Source: Microbacterium testaceum (GTDB lineage: Bacteria; Actinomycetota; Actinomycetes; Actinomycetales; Microbacteriaceae). Taken from it: 64,000 nucleotides of DNA. Under the pieces are notes generated by a model, which did not search any database, was not told the origin of the DNA, and was given only the letters and a program-made list of their open reading frames with translations. Where the stretch lies: contig NZ_LDRT01000007.1 in NCBI RefSeq assembly GCF_001476655.1, positions 1 to 64,000 of the forward strand, in the 5' to 3' direction. Below, in pieces: positions 27,495-34,677 of this stretch; the stretch's first letter is position 1; each line of letters begins with the position of its first letter. A program made the translations under genes and the position numbers.

Positions 27495-27716
27495 TCAGCC
27501 GCCGGTCGTCGTCCAGGTGATCGAGTCGCCGGAGGAGAGTCCCACCTCGAGGCTGCCCTTGTCGGAGCCGGCGAACGGTGTGTTCTGGACGCGGTACATG
27601 ACCGTCTCTCCGGGCGCGATGGGCTCCGAGATGCCCTAGCGGCTGGGGTAGGCGCCCGCGACGGACAGGTCGTACGCGGTGTCGAGGAGCATGAGGCGGT
27701 CGGTCACGGCGTTCAT
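27495..27716 (-). pseudogene. chimeric gene remnant
   Basis: A 74-codon frame on the minus strand from ATG 27716 to TGA 27495 interrupted by TAG at 27636-27638. Its first codons (DRLMLLDTA) match the start of the neighbouring exonuclease (DKLMLLDTA), with 22 identical bases at 27674-27695 and 26546-26567. The rest matches the C-terminus of the next gene: YDLSVAGAYPSR against YDPAVTEAYPSR, and GSLEVGLSSGDSITWTTTGG against GSVEVGLYSGDIITWTSTGG. So two paralogues were joined, probably by deletion, and the product then decayed. Not expected to be functional. Confidence 0.85.
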
Positions 27717-27733
27717 CCTGGCACGGGGGCGGG

Positions 27734-28702
27734 TCAGCCGCCGGTCGAGGTCCACGTGATGATGTCACCGGAGTAGAGCCCGACCTCGACGCTTCCCGCG
27801 TCGGCCTCGGCGATCGACATGTCCTGAACCAAGTAGAAGGTGACGGTGGCTCCGGGCGCGACGGCGGTGATGTCGTACCGGCTCGGATACGCCTCGGTCA
27901 CGGCCGGGTCGTAGACGGCCTCCCCGTAACTGCCGTCGGAGTGGCGATAGCTCGTGCCGAACCGCAGCTGCCAGGCGTCGGAGTCGATGGTCTGGTCGGT
28001 GAGATTGGTGATCTCGATGGGGATCGCGATCAACGACCCGGAAGCCGTGAACGGAGCGGGGCTCGCCGAGGCCATGTCGTCGGTGATGTCGATGGGCGCG
28101 AGGGCGCGAAGGGACCAGACCTCGTCGCCCGTGTCGGAATCGATGACGGTCTGAGCGGTGCCCCACGTCAGTTCCGACGTGGATCCTCGGCCGGGCTGTA
28201 GCGCGAGGCGCTGAGCGAGCGTGTACGTATCGGTCTCGGGATCGGGTGCGGAACCGATACCCGAGCCCGACGAGGCGAACCCGGACACCAGCGCGGCGAT
28301 GAGGGCGATGAGCATGCCGAAGCCGACCAGCACGATCGCCAGCACCGCGGCCACGCGGGCGCCGCCGCGGCGTGCCAGGTGCACGATCGCGAGCACGAGA
28401 GCGGTGACCAACAACATCCAGGAGAGGAACGAAGCCGTGAACGCGGCGAGCGCGCCCACGCCCGCGAGCGCGAGCGCCGCGATACCGAGCCCGCGCCGCG
28501 GGGGCCGAGACGCGGGGGGACCCGCCGGTGCGGCGGAGCCGTTGGTGAGAATGGCGGGGCTCGGCCAGGGAGCGGGCGCGCCGGCAGCGGAGGGACCCGC
28601 GGCCGGCGGGGCGTCGACGGAAGCTCCCGGACCGTAACCGGCCGACGCCGGACCGTACGCGGCGAACGGCGGGCGCGCTCCCGTCGTGGTGTGATTCGTC
28701 AT
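27734..28702 (-). CDS. membrane-anchored protein with DUF4352-like extracellular domain
   Basis: 322 residues. A Pro/Ala/Gly-rich N-terminal cytoplasmic region (1-68) is followed by two or three membrane segments (about 72-110 and 114-142) resembling DUF4190-type helices, then an exported beta-rich domain of about 170 residues ending VGLYSGDIITWTSTGG. The second half has the look of a DUF4352 immunoglobulin-like domain (GSLIAIPIEITNLTDQTIDS). Function unknown. GGGGAGG six bases before ATG 28702 supports the start, with TACGAT as possible -10. Its 3' end is duplicated in the adjacent pseudogene. Confidence 0.82.
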   Translation of the reverse strand: MTNHTTTGARPPFAAYGPASAGYGPGASVDAPPAAGPSAAGAPAPWPSPAILTNGSAAPAGPPASRPPRRGLGIAALALAGVGALAAFTASFLSWMLLVTALVLAIVHLARRGGARVAAVLAIVLVGFGMLIALIAALVSGFASSGSGIGSAPDPETDTYTLAQRLALQPGRGSTSELTWGTAQTVIDSDTGDEVWSLRALAPIDITDDMASASPAPFTASGSLIAIPIEITNLTDQTIDSDAWQLRFGTSYRHSDGSYGEAVYDPAVTEAYPSRYDITAVAPGATVTFYLVQDMSIAEADAGSVEVGLYSGDIITWTSTGG

Positions 28703-28780
28703 GTCGCCTCCCCGGACTATCGTACGAAGGCCGTCAGGCTCACGGCGGGGTCCTGTGGAAAGTGAGCGCGCGGCTCGTCA

Positions 28781-28786
28781 TACAGT
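28781..28786 (+). promoter_or_regulatory. -10 element of the leaderless YchJ-like gene
   Basis: TACAGT at 28781-28786, six bases, then ATG at 28793. Confidence 0.6.
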
Positions 28787-28792
28787 GGCGGG

Positions 28793-29191
28793 ATGTCCTT
28801 CGGCTCCCCCCGCGCGCGTCCGTCGTCGACCTCGGCCTGCCCGTGCGGCGGGGGCGAGTTCGGTCGCTGCTGCGGCCCGATTCTCGACGGAGTCGCGGCA
28901 CCGTCGGCGCAGCGGCTGATGCGTTCCCGATACACCGCGTACGTCGTGGGCGATCTCACGCATCTCGCGCGATCGTGGCATCCGCGTACCCGTCCCGACG
29001 AGCTCGAGCTCGCCGACGGCACCGTCTGGGAGGGTCTCGTGATCGACGAGGCATACGAAGAGGCCGACACCGCCGTCGTCGCGTTCCGCGCGGCGTGGCG
29101 GCTCGGCTCTGAGCACCAGGTCCTGTCGGAGCGCAGCCGGTTCGTCCGCCGTGCCGGGCGTTGGGTCTACCTGGACGGGGACGTGAGCTGA
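28793..29191 (+). CDS. YchJ family (SEC-C motif) protein
   Basis: 132 residues. The N-terminal Cys-rich SEC-C zinc-binding motif reads CPCGGGEFGRCCGPIL (about 16-31), followed by the YchJ domain (LMRSRYTAYVVGDLTHLARSWHP) and ending WVYLDGDVS. YchJ proteins are small cytoplasmic zinc proteins of uncertain role. Length is normal for the family and all expected cysteines are present. Confidence 0.9.
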   Translation: MSFGSPRARPSSTSACPCGGGEFGRCCGPILDGVAAPSAQRLMRSRYTAYVVGDLTHLARSWHPRTRPDELELADGTVWEGLVIDEAYEEADTAVVAFRAAWRLGSEHQVLSERSRFVRRAGRWVYLDGDVS

Positions 29192-29265
29192 GGCCGTCAA
29201 CCCCGCGAGGGCGTGTCGGGGGTCGCGCGTAGGGTCGGACTCGATCGACCCAGGAGAGGAGCCGC

Positions 29266-29649
29266 ATGATCCCCGACAGATTGCGCGACCTGCTCGAGGA
29301 GCCGTATTACGGCGCGCTCGGCACGGTTCGTCCCGATGGCACGGTGCAGGTGAACCCGATGTGGTTCGAGTACGACGGCGAGCACCTTCTGTTCACGCAC
29401 ACCGTGACGCGGCAGAAGTACCGCAACCTGCAGCACAACCCGTCGATGAGCTTCATGGTCTACGACCCGGCGCAGCCGTACCGCTACATCGAGGTGCGCG
29501 GGCGACTGGTCGAAGAGGTCGCCGACCCCGAGGGTGCCTTCTACGTGCGCCTCGGTCAGCGGTACGGAAACCCCGAGCAGCAGGCTCCGCCGGACCGGGC
29601 GGACCGAGTGATCCTGAAGATGTCGATCGAGAAAGCCGGAGGACAGTGA
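29266..29649 (+). CDS. PPOX-class flavin/F420-dependent oxidoreductase
   Basis: 127 residues, split beta-barrel fold of the pyridoxamine-phosphate-oxidase superfamily. Typical segments are YYGALGTVRPDGTVQVNPMW (about 14-33), LLFTHTVTRQKYRNLQHNPS and YRYIEVRGRLVEE. Such small proteins use FMN or F420 to reduce small molecules; which cofactor is not clear. ATG 29266 follows AGGAGAGGAG, a strong ribosome-binding site. The next gene starts one base after its stop, so both are cotranslated. Confidence 0.85.
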   Translation: MIPDRLRDLLEEPYYGALGTVRPDGTVQVNPMWFEYDGEHLLFTHTVTRQKYRNLQHNPSMSFMVYDPAQPYRYIEVRGRLVEEVADPEGAFYVRLGQRYGNPEQQAPPDRADRVILKMSIEKAGGQ

Positions 29650-29650
29650 C

Positions 29651-30316
29651 ATGGAACGCATCGTGATCATCGGGGGCCACGGGAAGGTCGCCCTGCACCT
29701 GGCCGGTCTCCTGTCGAAGCGCGGCGACGAGGCGGTGTCGGTCATCCGCAACCCCGACCAGACGGCCGATGTCGAGAAGGCGGGCGGAACGCCGCTCGTC
29801 CTCGACGTCGAGAAGGCGGACGTCGAGGCGCTCGCCGAGGCCTTCGCCGGGGCGGACGCCGTCGTCTGGGCGGCCGGCGCCGGCGGCGGGGATGCCGATC
29901 GCACGTACGCGGTGGATCGGGATGCCGCGCAACGCGCGGTCGACGCGGCCGGCGTCGCGGGGGTACGACGCTTCGTCATGGTGTCGTGGATCGGTTCGGT
30001 GCCGGATCACGGCATCTCACCCGACGACTCGTTCTTCGCGTATGCCGACGCAAAGCTCGCCGCCGACGACTACGTGCGTGCCAGCGACCTGGACTGGACC
30101 ATCCTCGGCCCCGGAACTCTCACGCTCGATCCGCCCACCGGACGCATCAGCACCGCGCCGCAGGGCTCTGCCGAGGTGGGACGGGCCGATGTGGCCGCGG
30201 TCGCGGCAGCGGTGCTGCTCCAGTCCGCAACGATCGGACGGTTCATCCGTTTCGGCGCGGGCGACACGCTGATCGCGGAGGCGATCGTCGAGGAGAAGAC
30301 AGCTCCCTCTCCGTGA
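29651..30316 (+). CDS. NAD(P)-binding atypical SDR (YhfK-like)
   Basis: 221 residues. Rossmann fold with the glycine motif IVIIGGHGKVALHLAGLLS at the N-terminus (residues 4-22), the pattern AVVWAAGAGGGD after strand 4 and VMVSWIGSVPDH further on; YADAKLAADDYVR carries a Tyr-x3-Lys-like element. Members bind NAD(P)H and include sugar epimerase-like and reductase-like enzymes without assigned substrates. Coupled to the PPOX gene in front (1-base gap). Confidence 0.87.
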   Translation: MERIVIIGGHGKVALHLAGLLSKRGDEAVSVIRNPDQTADVEKAGGTPLVLDVEKADVEALAEAFAGADAVVWAAGAGGGDADRTYAVDRDAAQRAVDAAGVAGVRRFVMVSWIGSVPDHGISPDDSFFAYADAKLAADDYVRASDLDWTILGPGTLTLDPPTGRISTAPQGSAEVGRADVAAVAAAVLLQSATIGRFIRFGAGDTLIAEAIVEEKTAPSP

Positions 30317-30338
30317 CGAGTGGTCCGCGGGGCGCGGA

Positions 30339-30989
30339 TCATTCCCCGGCGGTGTCGTCGTCGTCGATCACGATGACACCGTCGGGGATGGGCTCGCTCA
30401 GCAGCGGCTCCGCGGCCAGAGTGAGATCGATCGTCGCGCGCAGGAGGCCACCCGCGGTCGCCGAGCGCAGCAGCTCGATCTGATCGAGCTCTCCCAGCGG
30501 AGCGATCGCGGCGAGTTGCCACGCCCGCTCGATCGGGTCTTCGGACAGCTCGACCTCGGGATCCCAGCGGCTGCCGCCGAACTGGACCGCCCGGCCCAGG
30601 ACGCGTCGGACGATGCGCTCCGCCTCCTCGAGCAGGGGAGTGAGGGCATCGTTCCACCCGAGATCCGGGAGGGCGCGCACGTCGGCGCGCGGGTAGGGGT
30701 CGTCGTCGAGCCAGGTGACGATCTCGAAGCGTCCTGTGCCGCGGGCGACGATCTGGAGCTGGTCCGCCTCGGGGAGCACGTGGCTCAAGCGGGCCATCGT
30801 GCCGATCGCGAACCGCTGGTCTCCGCCCCCGGTCTCGGTTCCGCGCTCGATGAGGACGACACCGAACGCGGGGTCGGACTCGTCGAGCAACCGCCCGAGC
30901 ATGACGAGGTAGCGCTCTTCGAAGATCCGCAGCGCCAACGGCGTGTGCGGGAAGAGGACAGCTCCCAGAGGGAACATCGCGGTACCCAT
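30339..30989 (-). CDS. LON substrate-binding domain protein
   Basis: 216 residues from ATG 30989 (MGTAMFPLGAVLFPHTPLAL); the open frame extends 16 codons further without family similarity. This is the N-terminal LON domain alone, with no ATPase or protease parts: FPLGAVLFPHTPLALRIFEE, RYLVMLGRLLDE, GVVLIERG and GTGRFEI are all recognisable. Such free-standing proteins are widespread and of unknown role, possibly substrate recognition. Convergent with the preceding SDR gene. Confidence 0.88.
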   Translation of the reverse strand: MGTAMFPLGAVLFPHTPLALRIFEERYLVMLGRLLDESDPAFGVVLIERGTETGGGDQRFAIGTMARLSHVLPEADQLQIVARGTGRFEIVTWLDDDPYPRADVRALPDLGWNDALTPLLEEAERIVRRVLGRAVQFGGSRWDPEVELSEDPIERAWQLAAIAPLGELDQIELLRSATAGGLLRATIDLTLAAEPLLSEPIPDGVIVIDDDDTAGE

Positions 30990-31162
30990 CGCCCCAGTCA
31001 ACCAGGGTCGCGAGCAACCGGGGTCGGAGAAGGCCAAGTCGTGCCCTTCCCACGGGGTCGGTCCGATTCCGCACGGCCGCGCCGTGACGACGGCTCGACC
31101 GCAGGCGGTGTCACCTCCGGGGTCGCCTCACCGGCGGCGTCACCGGAGGAGCGGCCCGGGTG

Positions 31163-32227
31163 TCACCCCTCCCCGTCCCGCAGCGTCTCGTGCACGCGGT
31201 GCAGATCCATCAGGAGCGAGCCGACCAGCACCCAGTGGGCGGGGGACGGCGTGCGGATCTGCAGCGGACGGGTGAGCGCGGGCTCCTCGGTCGCGATGGG
31301 GAGGTCGGCCCCCGTGTCCACCGCGAACGCGCGGCGGACGTCGTGCGCCGCGCGGTGCAGCTGCTCGGCGATGGCGCGCACCGACGGCTCCTCGGCAATG
31401 GTCGCGTCGTAGCCGTCGTAGACGGCGCGGGTCATGCCGATCGCCTGCGTCACCACGGGCGTGAAGCGATCGAGCAGATCCTGCATCGCGCGCAGATCGG
31501 TCCGGTGACGGCCGCTGCGAGGATTCAATGACAGCGAGTCGGCGCCGTCCGCGATGGCGGCGGCCGCAGCATCTCGGACGGGGCGCAGCAGTCGCGCCTC
31601 GAGAAGGAGCTCTTCCAGGCTCGCCGGAGTCTGCGGCGCCTCGAGGGCCTCGGCGAGGCGCTCCAGAGCCGCGGCGAGCTCGCGCCCGAGGACCTCAAGC
31701 TTCTCGCGCGCGGGCGGGACGAGAACCGGCGGAACGAGCGCGACGTTGACGACGATGCCGACGAGCGCCCCGATGAGCGTCTCGAGCACGCGGTCGACGG
31801 CGTAGTTGGGTGTCGCGGTGCCCAGCGCGAGGACGAGGATCGCGCTGATCGCGACCTGATTGGTCGCGCCGGGCGACATCCGCAGCGCCCACGCGATCAC
31901 CAGTGCCACTCCGGCAGAGAGCAGGATCACCCAGGTCGGGCTGCCGAGCGCGATGCCGAGGAGCGAGGCGATGACGACGCCGACGACGACGCCGACGCTG
32001 CGTTCCACCGCACGGGTCAGCGACTGGTTGATGCTGGGCTGGACCACGAGGAGCGCGGCGATCGCGGCGAAGATCGGCGGCGGTCCCTGCACCAGCCATC
32101 CGGCGACGAGCCATGCGGCGACGGTGGCGATCGCGGACTTCGCCACCTGGAGGAGGGGTGCGCGGCGTTTCGTCCGGAACGACAGGCTCTCGCGCATCAG
32201 CCGCGAGGGGATCGAGAGCACGGTCAC
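31163..32227 (-). CDS. FUSC/aromatic-acid-exporter family membrane protein
   Basis: 354 residues from GTG 32227, whose GTGA overlaps the stop of the HxlR gene by four bases. The N-terminal half has about six membrane segments (residues 25-150), including SAIATVAAWLVAGWLVQG and IFAAIAALLVVQPSINQSL, the FUSC hallmark; the C-terminal half is helical and cytoplasmic. Related proteins export aromatic carboxylates or fusaric acid. Cotranscription with a thiol-sensing-type regulator suggests induction by electrophiles or quinones. Confidence 0.85.
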   Translation of the reverse strand: MTVLSIPSRLMRESLSFRTKRRAPLLQVAKSAIATVAAWLVAGWLVQGPPPIFAAIAALLVVQPSINQSLTRAVERSVGVVVGVVIASLLGIALGSPTWVILLSAGVALVIAWALRMSPGATNQVAISAILVLALGTATPNYAVDRVLETLIGALVGIVVNVALVPPVLVPPAREKLEVLGRELAAALERLAEALEAPQTPASLEELLLEARLLRPVRDAAAAAIADGADSLSLNPRSGRHRTDLRAMQDLLDRFTPVVTQAIGMTRAVYDGYDATIAEEPSVRAIAEQLHRAAHDVRRAFAVDTGADLPIATEEPALTRPLQIRTPSPAHWVLVGSLLMDLHRVHETLRDGEG

Positions 32228-32592
32228 TCCGGACGGGCGACGATGGCGGCGGCGTTCTCGGCGACCCAGCCCATGAGGGGGAGGACGTGTGTCATCAGGC
32301 CGCGGCCGCGGTCGGTCAGCCCGTACTCCACACGCGGAGGCACCTCGGGATAGGCGGTGCGGACCACCAGTCCGTCTGCCTCCAGCGTCTTCAACGTGCT
32401 CGCGAGCATCTTCTCGCTGATCCCCGAGACGTTCCGGCGCAGCACGCCCCACCGCTGCGTCCCGTCCGACAGGGCCATGAGCACGAGAATGCCCCACTTC
32501 CCCATGACGTGGTCGAGTACGGTCCGAGTGGGACACCCGTCGGAAAAAAGTCCCGGGTGTTCTGCCCTGATTTCAGCAAGACTGACGCTCAT
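32224..32592 (-). CDS. HxlR-family regulator, QorR-like
   Basis: 122 residues from ATG 32592. Winged-helix HxlR/DUF24 domain with DGCPTRTVLDHVMGKWGILV (about 18-37): the Cys near residue 20 is the conserved redox-sensing cysteine of this family. Other signature parts are LRRNVSGISEKMLASTLKTL and YPEVPPRVEYGLTDRG. Known members such as QorR of Corynebacterium glutamicum and YodB of Bacillus repress quinone-detoxifying genes until the Cys is oxidised. It is divergent from an NmrA-type quinone reductase gene and cotranscribed with FUSC, so it probably controls both. Confidence 0.9.
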   Translation of the reverse strand: MSVSLAEIRAEHPGLFSDGCPTRTVLDHVMGKWGILVLMALSDGTQRWGVLRRNVSGISEKMLASTLKTLEADGLVVRTAYPEVPPRVEYGLTDRGRGLMTHVLPLMGWVAENAAAIVARPE

Positions 32593-32594
32593 GT

Positions 32595-32620
32595 GAGTAC
32601 CTAACCAGAAAGTGGGTACC
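32595..32620. promoter_or_regulatory. candidate operator of the HxlR regulator
   Basis: Two copies of G-A/G-GTACC, at 32595-32601 and 32614-32620, period 19, immediately in front of the regulator start and within the 93-base divergent promoter region. HxlR-type proteins usually bind such GTAC-containing repeats next to their own gene. Confidence 0.5.
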
Positions 32621-32685
32621 AGCATTCCGGAATGTGCCGAACGGGGGTGCGTTGTGCTCGACGTACCGACCGAAAGGACACTCCC

Positions 32686-33546
32686 ATGACCCTCCTCGTC
32701 ACCGCCGCTTCCGGACACCTCGGCCGTCTCGTCGTCGACGCCCTGCTCGAGCGCGGCGTCCCGGCATCCGATGTCGTCGCCGGCGTCCGCACCCCCGCCA
32801 AGGCGAGCGACCTCGCCGACCGCGGCATCCGCGTCGTCGAGTTCGACTACGCGCGCCCCGAGACTCTCGCGCCGGCTCTCGACGGCGTGAGCCGCGTTCT
32901 GCTGATCTCCGGGACCGACGCCGACCGCGTCGCCGGCCACGGAAACGTCGTCGAGGCGGTGCGGGCGGCCGGCATCGAGCGTCTCGTCTACACGAGCGCT
33001 CCGCGCAACGACGAGATCGACTACGCGCTCGGCGCCGACCACAAGGCGACCGAGGGTCTCATCGCCGCGTCCGGCGTCGAGGCGACCATCTTGCGCAACA
33101 ACTGGTACTCCGAGAACTACCTCGACACCGTGGCCCGTGCGGCCGAGACGGGCGAGATCGTCGCCGCCGTCGGAGACGCCCGCGTGGCCAGCGCCAGCCG
33201 TCGCGACTACGCCGAGGCCGCGGCGATCGCGCTGATCGGAGACGAGCTGCGCGGACAGACGCTCGAACTGGGCGGAGACGTCGCGTGGACGTACGACGAG
33301 CTCGCGGCGGCGGCCTCGGAGGTCGTCGGCCGCCCCGTCGTCTACACGGCCGTGACCGTCGAACAGCTCGCGGCCGGTCTCGAGGCAGCGGGACTGGATG
33401 CCGGTACCGCCGCCTTCGTCGCGGGCATCGACGACGCGATCGCTCGCGGCGCGCTGGCGCAGACCGACGGCACGCTGTCGCGCGTCCTCGGACGCCCGAC
33501 CACGGCGCTCGTGGAGGGACTGCGCGAAGGTCTCGCCGCGCGCTGA
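32686..33546 (+). CDS. NmrA-family NAD(P)H:quinone reductase (Qor2/YtfG-like)
   Basis: 286 residues. Atypical SDR of the NmrA group: MTLLVTAASGHLGRLVVDAL (residues 1-20) holds the NADPH-binding glycine motif, followed by VLLISGTDADR, LVYTSAPRND and ATILRNNWYSENYL, a hallmark of the QOR2/YtfG subfamily that reduces quinones. ATG 32686 follows GAAAGGA. Paired head to head with the QorR-like gene, the arrangement known for C. glutamicum qor2-qorR. Ends in a strong terminator. Confidence 0.9.
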   Translation: MTLLVTAASGHLGRLVVDALLERGVPASDVVAGVRTPAKASDLADRGIRVVEFDYARPETLAPALDGVSRVLLISGTDADRVAGHGNVVEAVRAAGIERLVYTSAPRNDEIDYALGADHKATEGLIAASGVEATILRNNWYSENYLDTVARAAETGEIVAAVGDARVASASRRDYAEAAAIALIGDELRGQTLELGGDVAWTYDELAAAASEVVGRPVVYTAVTVEQLAAGLEAAGLDAGTAAFVAGIDDAIARGALAQTDGTLSRVLGRPTTALVEGLREGLAAR

Positions 33547-33553
33547 CCGGACG

Positions 33554-33586
33554 GCGTGAGGTGCCGCGGTCGTCGGCACCTCACGC
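33554..33586. terminator. bidirectional terminator
   Basis: Perfect 13-base-pair stem, arms 33554-33566 and 33574-33586, 7-base loop. It lies between the convergent quinone reductase and DUF2834 genes and includes the stop codon of the latter. Confidence 0.8.
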
Positions 33587-33937
33587 TCCCGTGGTCGCCG
33601 CACGGCGGGCCGTGAGGTGGCGCTGGCGCATCGCGAGGAAGAGCGGGAACGTGAACGCGAACGCGGTGAGGCCCGAGAGCACGACGTACAGCCACCCGAA
33701 CCGCATCCCGATGCGGCGCGCCTCGACGATGACGAACACGCTCCCGGCGACGGCCACGACGAGCAGATCGACGGTGATCGACGACACCGCCGGGCCGCTC
33801 GCGACGAGGTCGCCGAGGAAGTCGCGCATCTGCACGATCGCGAGGGCGTTGAAGGTCCACGTGCCCACCAGTCCCGCAACCGACAGGACGAGGTACAGCA
33901 CGGCGGTCGGAGTCCAGTGACGACGAAGCTCGCTCAT
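33581..33937 (-). CDS. DUF2834 membrane protein
   Basis: 118 residues with three membrane segments (about 10-33, 52-72, 79-101). Fits DUF2834: LVGTWTFNALAIVQMRDFL, then VDLLVVAVAGSVFVIVEARR and AFTFPLFLAMRQRHL. Function unknown. Possible leaderless start: CAGGAT lies six bases before ATG 33937 on its strand. Confidence 0.85.
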   Translation of the reverse strand: MSELRRHWTPTAVLYLVLSVAGLVGTWTFNALAIVQMRDFLGDLVASGPAVSSITVDLLVVAVAGSVFVIVEARRIGMRFGWLYVVLSGLTAFAFTFPLFLAMRQRHLTARRAATTGA

Positions 33938-33977
33938 GCCCCGATCCTGCCGCAGAGCCGATGTCGGTGGCGGGGGC

Positions 33978-33983
33978 TAGCGT
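33978..33983 (+). promoter_or_regulatory. -10 element of the leaderless DksA-like gene
   Basis: TAGCGT at 33978-33983, six bases, then ATG at 33990. Confidence 0.6.
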
Positions 33984-33989
33984 CGAGGG

Positions 33990-34331
33990 ATGGATGCCGC
34001 ACAGGCCGAGCGCATGCTCGACGACCGCCGGCGCGAGGTCGATCATCGCCTCGCACGCTTGCGCGAAGACGAGGCGAGCCTGCGTCACGATCGGGCGGAT
34101 GCCACGGCCGACGACGAGCACGATCCCGAGGGCTCCACCCTCTCGGGGGAGTGGGCGCAGGTCGACGCCCTGCGCCGGGGCGCCGAGGCCGAGCGCCTCG
34201 AGATCCAGGCGGCGCGGGAGCGCGTGGCATCCGGGACGTTCGGGGTGTGCGAGAACTGCGGCCGCCCGATCGGTGACGCCCGGTTGGAGGCACGTCCTTT
34301 CGCCCGCCGTTGCATCGCGTGCGCGCTGTGA
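33990..34331 (+). CDS. TraR/DksA-family zinc-finger protein
   Basis: 113 residues. Long acidic/basic helical N-terminal part (residues 1-80) likely forming a coiled coil, then the C4 zinc finger CENCGRPIG ... CIACAL (about 86-112). Proteins of this family reach into the RNA polymerase secondary channel; actinobacterial members are not well studied. All four cysteines are present. A TAGCGT element sits six bases before the ATG. Confidence 0.88.
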   Translation: MDAAQAERMLDDRRREVDHRLARLREDEASLRHDRADATADDEHDPEGSTLSGEWAQVDALRRGAEAERLEIQAARERVASGTFGVCENCGRPIGDARLEARPFARRCIACAL

Positions 34332-34348
34332 CGGGCGAAGACAGAACT

Positions 34349-34354
34349 TAGGCT
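34349..34354 (+). promoter_or_regulatory. -10 element of the next small gene
   Basis: TAGGCT at 34349-34354, six bases, then ATG at 34361. Confidence 0.6.
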
Positions 34355-34360
34355 GAGAGC

Positions 34361-34576
34361 ATGGAATCGGTCCTGATCGCCCTGCTGTTCGCCAACGCCG
34401 TTTTCAACGCGGTGGTCTGGCCGCGGTTCTACACGCGCGTCGCGAAGGACCCTCGCGCGAAGAACGCCGCGGGCAAGGCGACACCCTTCCTCATCGTGCA
34501 CACCGTCCTCATCGCACTGGCGCTCGTGCTGGCCCTGGCATCGCTGATCGCGGCGATCGCCGCGCTCGTTTCCTGA
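34361..34576 (+). CDS. small two-helix membrane protein (SCO4848 type)
   Basis: 71 residues with two membrane segments (about 4-20 and 45-68) and a basic loop between (RFYTRVAKDPRAKNAAGKA). Pattern matches the SCO4848 family of actinobacterial small membrane proteins of unknown function. Start fixed by a TANNNT element six bases upstream. Confidence 0.8.
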   Translation: MESVLIALLFANAVFNAVVWPRFYTRVAKDPRAKNAAGKATPFLIVHTVLIALALVLALASLIAAIAALVS

Positions 34577-34584
34577 CCTCTCGG

Positions 34585-34677
34585 TAGAATGGCAGGGCGG
34601 GTTCGCCCGCCGCACGCAGTGCAACTACCTACCGGCTCGGCAAGGCGGCACGTTCCCCCGCCTCCGGAGACCGCTCT
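34585..34677 (+). promoter_or_regulatory. promoter and 5' leader of the MFS gene
   Basis: TAGAAT at 34585-34590 is followed at once by a GGCGGG-TTCG-CCCGCC hairpin (34596-34611) and a leader of about 80 bases with GGAGA at 34666-34670 before ATG 34678. The hairpin at the very 5' end could stabilise the mRNA or end the transcript of the preceding gene. Confidence 0.5.

Noticed and set aside
31114-31149. CCTCCGG/CCGGAGG hairpin after the FUSC gene as terminator
   Set aside because: Only 7 base pairs with a 22-base loop and no T run; too weak to call.
34585-34677. Known riboswitch class upstream of the MFS gene
   Set aside because: Only one short hairpin is evident and no recognised aptamer core.
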